From assembly GCA_036564135.1 (NCBI GenBank), contig DATCLC010000069.1, positions 1-64,000 of the forward strand: DNA of 64,000 bases. The letters run 5' to 3'. The position numbers were made by a program, and so were the translations under genes. This DNA is from RSA11 sp036564135 (GTDB lineage: Bacteria; Actinomycetota; Thermoleophilia; Solirubrobacterales; 70-9). How positions within the stretch are numbered: position 1 is the stretch's first letter; the number at the start of each line of letters is the position of its first letter. The notes beneath the pieces are model-generated. The model saw nothing but the letters and a program-made list of their open reading frames with translations, did not search any database and had not been told where the DNA came from. Below, one piece after another: positions 34,313 to 42,379 of the stretch.

Positions 34313-35166
34313 GCGAGCTCCCTCTCCCCCGCCTCGAACGCGCGGCGGGCCTCGTCGCGCACGAGCTCCGACACCTGACCGACCAGCTCGCGAAAGCACG
34401 GCGACGTGAGCACGCCGACCTCGCGCGGGCGCGGGATGTCGACGTCGATGGTGGCCTGGACGCGGCCGGGGCGCGTGCTCATCACCGAGACGCGCGACCC
34501 GAGGAAGACGGCCTCCTCGATGTCGTGGGTGATGAAGAAGACCGTCACCCGCGAGCGGTCATACAGCTCGAGCAGCCCCTGCTGCATGACCGACTTGGTG
34601 ATCGAGTCCATGCCGCGGAAGGGCTCGTCCAAAAGCAAAACGCGCGGCTCGTTGACCAGCGCGCGCACGATCTCGACCCGGCGCGCGACGCCGCTCGAGA
34701 GCTCGCCCGGGTACAGGTCCTCGTAGCCGACGAGGCCCGCGGCGGCGAGCTGGTCGCGGGCACGCTCGCGCGCCTCGTCGCGCGTCATCCGCCCCTGCAC
34801 GACCGGGCCGTAGGTGACGTTGTCGAGGACCGTCATCCAGGGGAACAACGTCGAGTGCTGGAAGACGACCACCCGGTCACCCCCCGGCCGCGCCTGCGGG
34901 ACGCCGGGGCCACAGAGCAGTTCGCCGTCGAGGCGGATCTCGCCCTCGGTGATCGGGTGGAAGCCGGCGATCGCGCCCAGCAACGTCGTCTTGCCGCACC
35001 CGGACGGCCCGACGATCACGCGGAACTCACCCGGCGCGATCTCGAACGAGCAGCGCTCGAGCGCGACGACCCTGCCCTTGCCCTCGCCGTAGGACTTGCC
35101 GACCTCGCGGATGCTGATCGCCCCCGCGTTGACGCCCGGCGGGGCCTGCGCGACGACCGCGCTCAT
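34309..35166 (-). CDS. ABC transporter ATPase (SsuB/TauB type), pair 2, LSSGV signature
   Basis: A 285-residue ATPase: Walker A GPSGCGKTT, Q-loop VVFQHSTLFPWMT, Walker B VLLLDEPFRGMDSITKS and a normal switch His in FFITHDIEEAVFL. The signature motif is LSSGVARRVEIVRAL, so the canonical LSGGQ is LSSGV. Thus ATPase 1 has a good signature but no switch His, and ATPase 2 has the His but an altered signature; together they could make one good composite site in a heterodimer. Confidence 0.88.
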   Translation of the reverse strand: MSAVVAQAPPGVNAGAISIREVGKSYGEGKGRVVALERCSFEIAPGEFRVIVGPSGCGKTTLLGAIAGFHPITEGEIRLDGELLCGPGVPQARPGGDRVVVFQHSTLFPWMTVLDNVTYGPVVQGRMTRDEARERARDQLAAAGLVGYEDLYPGELSSGVARRVEIVRALVNEPRVLLLDEPFRGMDSITKSVMQQGLLELYDRSRVTVFFITHDIEEAVFLGSRVSVMSTRPGRVQATIDVDIPRPREVGVLTSPCFRELVGQVSELVRDEARRAFEAGERELA

Positions 35167-36098
35167 CGGCCGCCCCCTCGGGTCCGGTAGGCCATCAGCC
35201 GGTTGCCGACCGCCCGGACCGCCGCGCTCGAGAGGAAGCCGACGATGCCGAGGGTGATCATCGCGATCACGATCGTCGGGTAGCGCGTCGTCGTGTACGA
35301 GCTGTTGATCAGGTAGCCGAGCCCGTGCTGGCCCGCGATCATCTCGCCGGCGACCAGCGAGAACCAGGAGACGCCGACGGCCACCTGCAGGCCGGTGAAG
35401 ATGTACGGCAGCGCGCCCGGGACGATGACCGTGCGGAAGACCCGCCAGGGCGGCGCGCCTAGGCAGCGCGCCGCCCGCACCAGGTTCTCGTCGATCGATT
35501 GGACCCCGAGCAGTGCGTTCAGGGTCGTGGCGAAGAAAGCCGCGAGAAAGGTCAGGAAGACGACCGGCGCCTCATCGGTCTGGAACATCAGGATCGCGAG
35601 CGGCACCCAGGCGAGGATCGGGATCGGGCGCAGGAGCTCGAGGACCGGGAACGAGTAGTGGCGGAAGCGCGCCGACGCCCCCATCGCGAGACCGAGCGGG
35701 ACACCGAGCGCGAGCGCGAAGCAGAACGCGATCGCGACCCGCCGCAGGCTCATCCAGATGTCCGTGTAGTAGGAGGAGGTGAAGATCGACGTGCCGTAGG
35801 CGGGGTCACGGCTCGTCCACTCGCGGATGACCTCCGTCGGCCCCGGCAGCGCTCGGAAGCGCGGCAGCTCGAAGACGTCGACGGCCAGGTACCAGAAGCC
35901 GAGGACGAGCGCGAAGCCGAGCACCATCAGCGGCGCCTGTGGGCTCAGGATCCACCGGCGCAGGCGCCAGCGCAGCTCGCGGCCGCGCGTCCACTCGGTC
36001 TCCGCGACGTCGCGCGCGGGCGCGCTCCGCCCGGCGGGCGCGATGTCGCGCAGCCCGTGGCCGGGGGCGACGGTCGCCTCGCTGGGAGGCGCCGTCAT
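35163..36098 (-). CDS. ABC transporter permease (SsuC/TauC type), pair 2
   Basis: A 311-residue permease with a 45-residue cytoplasmic N-terminus then about six helices; LELLRPIPILAWVPLAILMFQTDEAP and ARCLGAPPWRVFRTVIVPGALPYIFTGLQVAVGVSW are family motifs. ATG 36098 has GGGAGG upstream, inside a possible 25-codon leader ORF. First transporter gene of the leftward operon. Confidence 0.88.
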   Translation of the reverse strand: MTAPPSEATVAPGHGLRDIAPAGRSAPARDVAETEWTRGRELRWRLRRWILSPQAPLMVLGFALVLGFWYLAVDVFELPRFRALPGPTEVIREWTSRDPAYGTSIFTSSYYTDIWMSLRRVAIAFCFALALGVPLGLAMGASARFRHYSFPVLELLRPIPILAWVPLAILMFQTDEAPVVFLTFLAAFFATTLNALLGVQSIDENLVRAARCLGAPPWRVFRTVIVPGALPYIFTGLQVAVGVSWFSLVAGEMIAGQHGLGYLINSSYTTTRYPTIVIAMITLGIVGFLSSAAVRAVGNRLMAYRTRGGGR

Positions 36099-36172
36099 CG
36101 CGGCGCCTCCCAGGAGGCGATCGGGAGGAGGAGGTGCCCCGCTGGGGCTCTGCTGGTGCTGGGAGAAGTCAT
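36095..36172 (-). CDS. Possible 25-residue leader peptide of the ABC operon
   Basis: MTSPSTSRAPAGHLLLPIAS followed by five residues, with TGA overlapping the permease ATG as ATGA. AGGAACGAACAG precedes its ATG. Translational coupling or attenuation control is possible. It could equally be a chance ORF. Confidence 0.3.
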   Translation of the reverse strand: MTSPSTSRAPAGHLLLPIASWEAPR

Positions 36173-36263
36173 CTGTTCGTTCCTGGGAAGAGGCGATTCG
36201 GGTTGCTGTCCCGACCCCGCTGCCCCCCGCTCCGGAGGCGCCCGGGTCGTGAGCGGCGTGAAC

Positions 36264-36280
36264 CCTACCAAATCGATAGG
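36264..36280. promoter_or_regulatory. Inverted repeat in the divergent promoter region
   Basis: CCTA-CCAAATCGA-TAGG, in the only AT-rich stretch between the ABC operon (leftward) and the amidohydrolase (rightward); a further TAGG half-site lies at 36286-36289. A plausible binding site for the nearby Rrf2 regulator or another factor. The rest of 36173-36324 shows nothing else. Confidence 0.35.
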
Positions 36281-36324
36281 CTTGCTAGGAAAGCAGCTCA
36301 CGAAACACGACGAAACGAGGAGCG

Positions 36325-37458
36325 ATGGCAACCGCACCAGCTGAAGCGACCGCACAGGGCAACGGCGCGGCCCCTCCGGCCCGCGAGTTGATCGACACGG
36401 ACGTCCACGAGCGCGCCCTGCTCGAGGACCTCCTCCCCTACCTCGAGCCCCAATGGCAGCGCTACATCACCCACTACGGCTGGGTTCCCGACCGGGCGCT
36501 GCCCTACAGCCAGCCGACCGCCGGTGGGCTGGACCGCGCCGACGCGAAGCCCGGCGACGGGCGCCCCGGCGGGTCCGACCTGGGACTGCTGCAGCGCCAA
36601 CTACTCGATGAGTTCGGCGTCACGCACGCGATCCTCACCGGCTGGCTCAACGCCTCTTCGATGCAGGAGGGCTGGGTCGAGTTCAAGACGGCGCTGATGA
36701 GCGCCTACAACGACTGGCTCGTCGAGCACTGGCTCGAGCGCGACGAGCGCCTGTACGGCTCGGTGCAGGTCAACTCGTGGGACGCGGAGGCCGCGGCGCG
36801 CGAGATCGAGCGCCTCGCCGAGCACCCGCGGATCGTCCAGGTGATGCTCTACAGCGGGTATGAGGCGTTCGGCGCCCCGCGCTACCACCCGATCTTCGAG
36901 GCGGCCGAGCGCCACGGCCTGGTGGTGGGGATCCACCACAGCGAGAACTCCCCCACCGCGCTCGGGCGGCACCGCTACTTCGCCGAGTGGCACACGCTCG
37001 TGCCGCAGGTCTTCATGTCGCAGACGGTGAGTCTGATCTTCAACGGCGTCTTCGACCGCTACCCCGACCTGCGCGTGATCATGATCGAGGGCGGCTTCTC
37101 CTACGTGCCGCACCTCATGTGGCACGCCGACCAGCAGTACAAGGAGCTGCGCCACGAGGTCCCGTGGGTGAAGCGCCTGCCGAGCCGGATCATCCGCGAG
37201 CAGGTCCGCTTCGCGACCCAGCCGATCGAGGAGTTCACCGCCGCACAGCTCGAGACGCTGATCGGCCAGATGGAGTCCGACGAACTCGTCTGCTTCTCAA
37301 GCGACTACCCGCACTGGGATTTCGACTCGCCGGAGGAGTCGCTGCCCGCGGGCCTCAACCAGGACCTGGCGCGCAAGATCTTCTCCGAGAACGCGCGCGC
37401 GATCTACCGGCGGCTCCCGGCGCCCGAGGCGGCGCGCGTCGAGGGGGTGGCCGCGTGA
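36325..37458 (+). CDS. Amidohydrolase family 2 protein
   Basis: A 377-residue TIM-barrel hydrolase of the ACMSD/decarboxylase-like Amidohydro_2 group. Metal-site and core segments: LIDTDVHERALLEDLLPYL (DxH replaces the usual HxH), HGLVVGIHHSENSP, PDLRVIMIEGGFSYVPHLMWHADQQYKEL and the late SSDYPHWDFDSPEES. ACGAGGAGCG lies before the ATG. GTGA overlap with the Rieske gene. It probably breaks down the compound imported by the divergent ABC system; reaction (hydrolysis or decarboxylation) unknown. Confidence 0.85.
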   Translation: MATAPAEATAQGNGAAPPARELIDTDVHERALLEDLLPYLEPQWQRYITHYGWVPDRALPYSQPTAGGLDRADAKPGDGRPGGSDLGLLQRQLLDEFGVTHAILTGWLNASSMQEGWVEFKTALMSAYNDWLVEHWLERDERLYGSVQVNSWDAEAAAREIERLAEHPRIVQVMLYSGYEAFGAPRYHPIFEAAERHGLVVGIHHSENSPTALGRHRYFAEWHTLVPQVFMSQTVSLIFNGVFDRYPDLRVIMIEGGFSYVPHLMWHADQQYKELRHEVPWVKRLPSRIIREQVRFATQPIEEFTAAQLETLIGQMESDELVCFSSDYPHWDFDSPEESLPAGLNQDLARKIFSENARAIYRRLPAPEAARVEGVAA

Positions 37459-37877
37459 CCGCTGGGAATGGGGGCGGCGCCGGGCCCACCGTGGACGTGG
37501 GCCCGGCTGCCGAGCTTGAACCCGGGCAGATGGTCCCCGCGCAACTGGGCGACCTGCCGGTGGTGGTGATCCGCGACGGCGAGGGCGAGCTGCACGCCTA
37601 CGTCGATCGCTGCCTGCACCAGGGCGCGCGGCTCTCGGACGGCCGGATGGTGCCGTGCGTCGACGGCGCGGTGGTCGGCGACTACCGCGAGGTCGAGGGC
37701 CCCGCGCTCAAGTGCCCCTGGCACGGCTACGAGTACGACGTCAAGACCGGCTGCGTCTCGTTCGACCCACGCCGCCGGCTGCGCAAGGTCGCCGTCGCCG
37801 AGACCGACGGCCGCATCGTGATCGCGCGCCGCAAGGAAGACCTCCCCGCGGCCGCGCCGACCGGCGCCGCGGGCTAG
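37455..37877 (+). CDS. Rieske [2Fe-2S] protein with long spacer
   Basis: A 140-residue small Rieske ferredoxin-like protein. The cluster motifs are CLH (about residues 53-55) and CPWHGYEYD (about 88-96). The gap between them is about 32 residues, roughly twice the usual 15-17, with an extra Cys (RMVPCVDG). It is translationally coupled to the amidohydrolase and may feed electrons to an oxygenase or to the flavoprotein at 29.9-31.5 kb; neither is proven. GTG 37455 start. Confidence 0.85.
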   Translation: MTAGNGGGAGPTVDVGPAAELEPGQMVPAQLGDLPVVVIRDGEGELHAYVDRCLHQGARLSDGRMVPCVDGAVVGDYREVEGPALKCPWHGYEYDVKTGCVSFDPRRRLRKVAVAETDGRIVIARRKEDLPAAAPTGAAG

Positions 37878-38005
37878 GGGGTCCGCGCACCACAGGGGCG
37901 CCGGCGCCGGGGCGGGTTTGCGCCGGCGCCCCTCCGCGGACGCACGTCGTTAACCTCGGCTGCACCACCTCTGCTGGAGGGGTCCGCCCTCCCCACCAAC
38001 GGCGG

Positions 38006-38050
38006 ATCCGCTCCCACTACGGATGGCGGAACGCCGTCCGCGAATACAAT
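38006..38050 (+). promoter_or_regulatory. 19-bp palindrome (site a) plus -10 box
   Basis: ATCCGCTCCCACTACGGAT at 38006-38024 matches 16 of 19 positions of the perfect element at 44394. TACAAT (38045-38050) follows 20 nt later, placing the palindrome around -42, as expected for a NarL/DosR-class activator. The first start codon is at 38082. Confidence 0.6.
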
Positions 38051-38081
38051 CGGTCGTGTTCGCAGAAGGGAGGTGTCAGCG

Positions 38082-38195
38082 ATGTCAGCTGTAGTTGCCA
38101 GCACCGATCAGACGCAGGTGCAGACGAGCGACTGGTACGCGCATCCTGGCGTCGAGGGCTCAGCGAGCAGGTCGCCGCAGGAGGGCGGCCGGTGA
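38082..38195 (+). CDS. 37-residue ORF coupled to zinc-ribbon gene
   Basis: MSAVVASTDQTQVQTSDWYA and 17 more residues, no domain recognised. A strong GGGAGG lies 8 nt before the ATG, better than most in the window, and the TGA overlaps the next GTG (GTGA). The codon use is less GC-biased than in neighbours. It is either a genuine micropeptide or a leader allowing coupled translation of the zinc ribbon. Confidence 0.55.
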   Translation: MSAVVASTDQTQVQTSDWYAHPGVEGSASRSPQEGGR

Positions 38196-38416
38196 TCTCG
38201 CGGGTCTATTGCCCGCACTGCGCGAGGGCGACGGTCGCGGTGCGCGGAGTCCCCATCGCGGACCAATGCCCGCGGTGCCGGACGCCGCTCTTCGGATCCG
38301 AGCCCTCCCCGCCGCTGGATCTCCACAAGATCGAGACCCGGGTCCGCGAGCGGCTCTACCCGACGAGGCGCGGCCCGCGCACTGGGACCCGTTCGCGCTC
38401 CTTGGCGCGGCGCTGA
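38192..38416 (+). CDS. Small zinc-ribbon protein (copy 1)
   Basis: A 74-residue protein with two knuckles, YCPHC and QCPRC, spaced by about 18 residues, then LHKIETRVRERLYPTRR and a basic tail. It aligns with the protein at 43234 (both have CPHC-x3-T ... D-C-x2-C-x2-PL), so they are paralogues within the same candidate regulon. Probable nucleic-acid or protein-binding role. GTG 38192 is coupled to the preceding ORF. Confidence 0.7.
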   Translation: MISRVYCPHCARATVAVRGVPIADQCPRCRTPLFGSEPSPPLDLHKIETRVRERLYPTRRGPRTGTRSRSLARR

Positions 38417-38426
38417 GCGCGACCGC

Positions 38427-38445
38427 CTCCGTGGCGACTACGCAG
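38427..38445. promoter_or_regulatory. 19-bp palindrome (site b) upstream of alcohol dehydrogenase
   Basis: CTCCGTGGCGACTACGCAG, 14 of 19 matches to the perfect element. It ends 82 nt before the dehydrogenase ATG, the same distance seen for sites e and f. Confidence 0.5.
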
Positions 38446-38527
38446 GCGGCTGCGCGGGCAGCCCGGTGGTGAGCCCGCGCTCGGCCACCTAGCGTCGAGG
38501 CGGGAAAAACAAGCCAAGGAGGCAGCG

Positions 38528-39580
38528 ATGCCGGAGACGATGAAGGCGTTCCGATTGATCGAGTGGGAACGCCCCCCTGAGCTCGTCGAGGTGCCGGTTC
38601 CCGATCCCGGCCCGGGGGAGGTAGTGCTCAAGGTCGGCGGCGCGGGTGCCTGCCACTCCGATCTGCACATCATGGAGTGGCCCGAGGGCCAGATGCCTTG
38701 GAAGACGCCCTTCACCCTCGGCCACGAGAACGCAGGCTGGGTCGCCAAGGTCGGCGCCGGGGTCGAGGGGTTCGCGGAAGGTGACGCCGTGATCGTGTAC
38801 GGGCCGTGGGGCTGCGGCCAGTGCCGCGCCTGCCGGCTCTCCGAGGAGAACTACTGCGAGCGGCAGGATGAGATCGGGAGTCTCGGCGGCGGGCTCGGAC
38901 TCGACGGCGGCATGGCCGAGTACATGCTTGTGCCCTCCCCCCGCCTGCTCGTCCCGCTAGGCGACCTCGACCCACGCGACGCCGCGCCGCTCACCGACGC
39001 GGCGCTCACTCCGTACCACGCGATCAAGCGATCGCTGCACCTGCTCGTGCCGGGCTCGACGGCCGTCGTGATCGGCGTCGGGGGGCTCGGTCATTTGGCC
39101 GTGCAGATCCTGAAGGCGCTTTCCGGTGCGCGCATCGTGGCGGTGGACCTGGCAGCTGACAAGCGCGAGCTCGCGCGCGAGGCCGGCGCGGACGAAGCGT
39201 TCGAACCCGGCGACGAGGCGATCGAGGCCGTCCGCGAGCTCACCGGCGGCCGAGGGGCCGAGCTGGTGCTCGACATGGTCGGTGCCGGCCAGACGATCGC
39301 GCTCGCGCAGCAGGTCGCCCGGGTGAAGGGCGACCTCACGCTGGTCGGGCTCGGCGGGGGGTCGCTCGAGTACGGCTGGTTCACCATGCCGTACGAGTGC
39401 GAGGTGGCCTCCACGTACTGGGGCAGCGGGATCGAGCTGATGGAGGTCCTCGACCTCGCGCGCTCCGGGGCGATCCGCGTGGAGCAGGAGCGCGCCTCCC
39501 TCGACGACGCCGCGGAAACCTACGAGCGCCTGAGCCGCGGCGAGATCCGCGGGCGCGCGGTGGTCTGCCCGAACGGCTGA
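38528..39580 (+). CDS. Zinc-dependent alcohol dehydrogenase
   Basis: A 350-residue medium-chain dehydrogenase. The catalytic zinc site is GACHSDLHIMEW with GHENAGWV. The structural zinc site has four Cys in CGQCRACRLSEENYC. The NAD site is VIGVGGLGHLAVQ with a following acidic VAVDL, indicating NAD over NADP. AAGGAGG lies 6 nt before the ATG. Under low oxygen it would regenerate NAD by aldehyde reduction, consistent with the surrounding stress regulon. Confidence 0.93.
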   Translation: MPETMKAFRLIEWERPPELVEVPVPDPGPGEVVLKVGGAGACHSDLHIMEWPEGQMPWKTPFTLGHENAGWVAKVGAGVEGFAEGDAVIVYGPWGCGQCRACRLSEENYCERQDEIGSLGGGLGLDGGMAEYMLVPSPRLLVPLGDLDPRDAAPLTDAALTPYHAIKRSLHLLVPGSTAVVIGVGGLGHLAVQILKALSGARIVAVDLAADKRELAREAGADEAFEPGDEAIEAVRELTGGRGAELVLDMVGAGQTIALAQQVARVKGDLTLVGLGGGSLEYGWFTMPYECEVASTYWGSGIELMEVLDLARSGAIRVEQERASLDDAAETYERLSRGEIRGRAVVCPNG

Positions 39581-39630
39581 GACCCCGGGAGGCGGCGCAC
39601 TTCATCCCCGCCCACACACACCCGCCGAGC

Positions 39631-39665
39631 GTGCGATTCCGTTGCGATGGGCAACGTTCTCGCAC
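39631..39665. terminator. Hairpin between convergent adh and ppsA genes
   Basis: GTGCGA, internal loop, CGTTGC, GATGG, GCAACG, internal loop, TCGCAC (39631-39665). It lies between two convergent genes and could terminate both, although no strong T-run follows on either side. Confidence 0.5.
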
Positions 39666-39748
39666 GGCCGGTGGGGGTGAGCTGGCGCTCGGTAAAAGAC
39701 ACCGCGCCACGGCGAGGCCCGGCGCATCTGCGCGGGGCGCGCCGGGCT

Positions 39749-42064
39749 TCAGCTCGCCCGCGAGGCCTCGAGCAGCCGCCTGCGCTCGGCGGCGGCGACC
39801 AGCCGCCTGGCGCGGTCGACGGCGTCCAGGTTCACGGAGATCGCGTCGATGCCGGCGTCCACCAGGATGTCCGCGTACTCCGGGTAGACCGAGGGCGCCT
39901 GCCCGCAGATCGACGTGCGCAAGCCGAGCGCCCGCGCCTTGGGGATCAGCTGGCGCAGGTACGCGACGACCGCGGGATCGCGCTCGTCGAAGACCTCGGC
40001 GACGAGCTCGGAGTCGCGGTCGGCCCCGAGGAGGAGCTGGGTCAGGTCATTGGACCCGATCGAGATCCCGGCGATCCCGAGCTCCGCGTAGCGCTCCAGG
40101 TTGAAGAGCACCGTCGGGACCTCGGCCATCACCCACAGCTCGAAGCCGCGGCGCCGCCCGAGCCCGACGTCGTCGATCATGCGCTTGCACGCCTCGATCT
40201 CCTCGGCGACGCGGACGAAGGGCAGCATCACGTGCAGGTTGCGGTGGCCGCGCCGCCAGACCTGATCCAGGGCCCGCAGCTCGAGCTCGAACAGATCGGG
40301 CTCATGCCGGTAGCGAAGCGCCCCGCGGTAGCCGATCATCGGGTTCGCCTCGACCGGCTCGAAGCGCTCGCCGCCCTCAAGGTTGCGGAACTCGTTGGAG
40401 CGGAAGTCGATCGTCCGGTAGGTGACCGGCCTGGGCGCGAGGGCCTCCGCAAACGCGGTGAGCGCGTCCGCGAGCCGGTCCACGACCTCGTCGGCCCTCC
40501 CCTCCTCGAGCAGCAGGCGGGGGTGCCTGCCCTCCAGGACCTCCACGATCATGAGCTCGGCGCGCAAGAGCCCCACGCCGTCGACGTCCAGGTCGGCCAC
40601 GCGCTCGAGCTGGGAGGGCTCCGAGAGGTTCGCGAGCAGGCGCGTGCCCGTGACCGGTGCCGCGCGCTCGGTGACCGCGGGCGGCGGCGCGACCGCCGGC
40701 TCCGCCGACAGCGCCCCGCGCGCCACAAGTCCCGCGCCGGCATCGACCGTGACCAGCTCGCCGTCCTGGATCGCCGCGGTGGCGTCGTGCGTGCCGACCA
40801 AGCACGGAATGCCGAGCTCGCGCGACACGATCGCCGCATGGCAAGTCATGCCGCCGGAGTCGGTCACGATCGCCGCGGCGCGGCGCATGAGCGGCACCCA
40901 GTCGGGCGCGGTCATCCGGGCGACGAGGACCTCCCCGTCTCCCAGGCGCGCGCCTTCGTCAAGGCTCTCGATGAGGCGCGCCACGCCGCTCGCGCGCCCG
41001 GGTGCGGCGCCGAGGCCGCGCGCGAGCACCTCGAGCTCGCCCTCGCCCTCGGGGGCGGGCGGCTCCGCCTCCCCCGCGAGCGTCGTGACGGGCCGTGACT
41101 GCAGCATCCAGACCTTGCCGGCGGCGTCGATCGCCCACTCGGTGTCCTGCGGGGCGCCGTAGTGCGCTTCCAGGGCGCGCCCGAAGCGCGCGAGCTCTAT
41201 CGCTTGCGCGTCGCTGATGGCCGCCTCCCTAGAGGCCTCCCCGGCGAGCGACACGGTTCGCGTGCCTCCGCCCGGCAGGGGCTCGACCGCCACCTCCTTC
41301 TCGCGGATCTCGCGGGCGAGGATCTCGAGGTCGGCCTTGCGGACGACGAACCGGTCCGGCGAGACCGAGCCCGAGACCACGGCCTCCCCGAGTCCTCGCG
41401 AGCCCTCGATCACGAGCTCACCCCGGTCCCCCGTCGCCGGGTTCACGGTGAACATCACCCCGGAGGCCATCGCATCGACCTGCGCCTGGACGACGACCGC
41501 GATGTCCATCAGGACCGGGTCGAAGCCGCGCTTCGCGCGGTAGTAGATCGAGCGCGCGCCGAACAGCGACGCCCAGCAGTCCCGGACGGCCGCCAGGACG
41601 CCGTCGGGGCCGCGCACGTTGAGGAAGGTCTCGTTCATACCCGCGAAGGAGGCCGACGCCGTGTCCTCGGCCGTGGCCGACGAGCGGACCGCGACCGGCA
41701 GCTCGGCCGCCTCGTCGAGCGCCCGGTACCGGGCCTCGATCGCGTCCGCGATGCCCGGCGGGATCTCGGCGCCCTCCACGAGCTCGCGCGCAGCCTTGGC
41801 GGCCGATCGCAGGGCCTCCGTGTCGTCCACGTCGAGCCCGCCCAGCACCGCGGCGAGCTGCTCGCGGATGCCGGACTCGTCGCGGAACGTCGCGTACGCG
41901 GGCGCCCCGACGACGAACCCCGGGGGAACGGGCATGCCGGCGCGGATCATCTCGCCGAGGTTCGCTCCCTTGCCGCCCGCGTAGGCCACGTCGCCGGCAC
42001 CCAGCTCGCCCAGCTCGCGGACCGCGGGCGAGGATGCAGCGGTTCGCTCGCCTCGCGAGCTCAC
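39749..42064 (-). CDS. ppsA: Phosphoenolpyruvate synthase
   Basis: A 771-residue PEP synthase (pyruvate + ATP to PEP + AMP). The N-terminal ATP-grasp begins VAYAGGKGANLGEMIRAGMPVPPGFVV. The phosphohistidine domain is TDSGGMTCHAAIVSRELGIPCLVGT, and the C-terminal PEP/pyruvate barrel has EVPTVLFNLERYAELGIAGISIGSNDLTQLLLGADRD with a late CGQAPS catalytic Cys. GTG 42064 overlaps the membrane gene stop (GTGA); upstream reading to 42310 is spurious. Its presence with stress proteins echoes dormancy regulons. Confidence 0.93.
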   Translation of the reverse strand: MSSRGERTAASSPAVRELGELGAGDVAYAGGKGANLGEMIRAGMPVPPGFVVGAPAYATFRDESGIREQLAAVLGGLDVDDTEALRSAAKAARELVEGAEIPPGIADAIEARYRALDEAAELPVAVRSSATAEDTASASFAGMNETFLNVRGPDGVLAAVRDCWASLFGARSIYYRAKRGFDPVLMDIAVVVQAQVDAMASGVMFTVNPATGDRGELVIEGSRGLGEAVVSGSVSPDRFVVRKADLEILAREIREKEVAVEPLPGGGTRTVSLAGEASREAAISDAQAIELARFGRALEAHYGAPQDTEWAIDAAGKVWMLQSRPVTTLAGEAEPPAPEGEGELEVLARGLGAAPGRASGVARLIESLDEGARLGDGEVLVARMTAPDWVPLMRRAAAIVTDSGGMTCHAAIVSRELGIPCLVGTHDATAAIQDGELVTVDAGAGLVARGALSAEPAVAPPPAVTERAAPVTGTRLLANLSEPSQLERVADLDVDGVGLLRAELMIVEVLEGRHPRLLLEEGRADEVVDRLADALTAFAEALAPRPVTYRTIDFRSNEFRNLEGGERFEPVEANPMIGYRGALRYRHEPDLFELELRALDQVWRRGHRNLHVMLPFVRVAEEIEACKRMIDDVGLGRRRGFELWVMAEVPTVLFNLERYAELGIAGISIGSNDLTQLLLGADRDSELVAEVFDERDPAVVAYLRQLIPKARALGLRTSICGQAPSVYPEYADILVDAGIDAISVNLDAVDRARRLVAAAERRRLLEASRAS

Positions 42065-42318
42065 CCTCGATGCTGCCCGTCTGGCCGCCTGTGCACGGCG
42101 GCGCGGATCCCGAAACCGACCGTGGCGATCGCCAGTGCGGCGACGATGGTCGCGAGGGTCACGAGGGCCGGGCTCACCAGGATCGCCGCCGCTGCGAGGA
42201 GCAGCACCGCCAGCGCCGCGAAGAGAAGAGCGAGCTCGATAGCGCGCACCAGCATCCGGTGCCGGCGCTCGAGCGAGCCGAGCTCGGGGACCGACGCCCG
42301 TTGCGGCCAAGCAGCCAT
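42061..42318 (-). CDS. Small two-helix membrane protein upstream of ppsA
   Basis: 85 residues: a polar N-terminus (MAAWPQRASVPELGSLERRHR) then two long hydrophobic segments (LVRAIELALLFAALAVLLLA and AAILVSPALVTLATIVAALA, about 24-67) and a basic tail. GTGA overlap with ppsA supports a real gene. The ATG at 42318 has a weak ribosome site; a longer start up to 42390 is possible. Function unknown. Confidence 0.65.
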   Translation of the reverse strand: MAAWPQRASVPELGSLERRHRMLVRAIELALLFAALAVLLLAAAAILVSPALVTLATIVAALAIATVGFGIRAAVHRRPDGQHRG

Positions 42319-42379
42319 CGAGGTCGATCGTAGGTCGCGAAAACCGCCCGTTTGCAGCACTTCTCTCACCACGCCCCGG

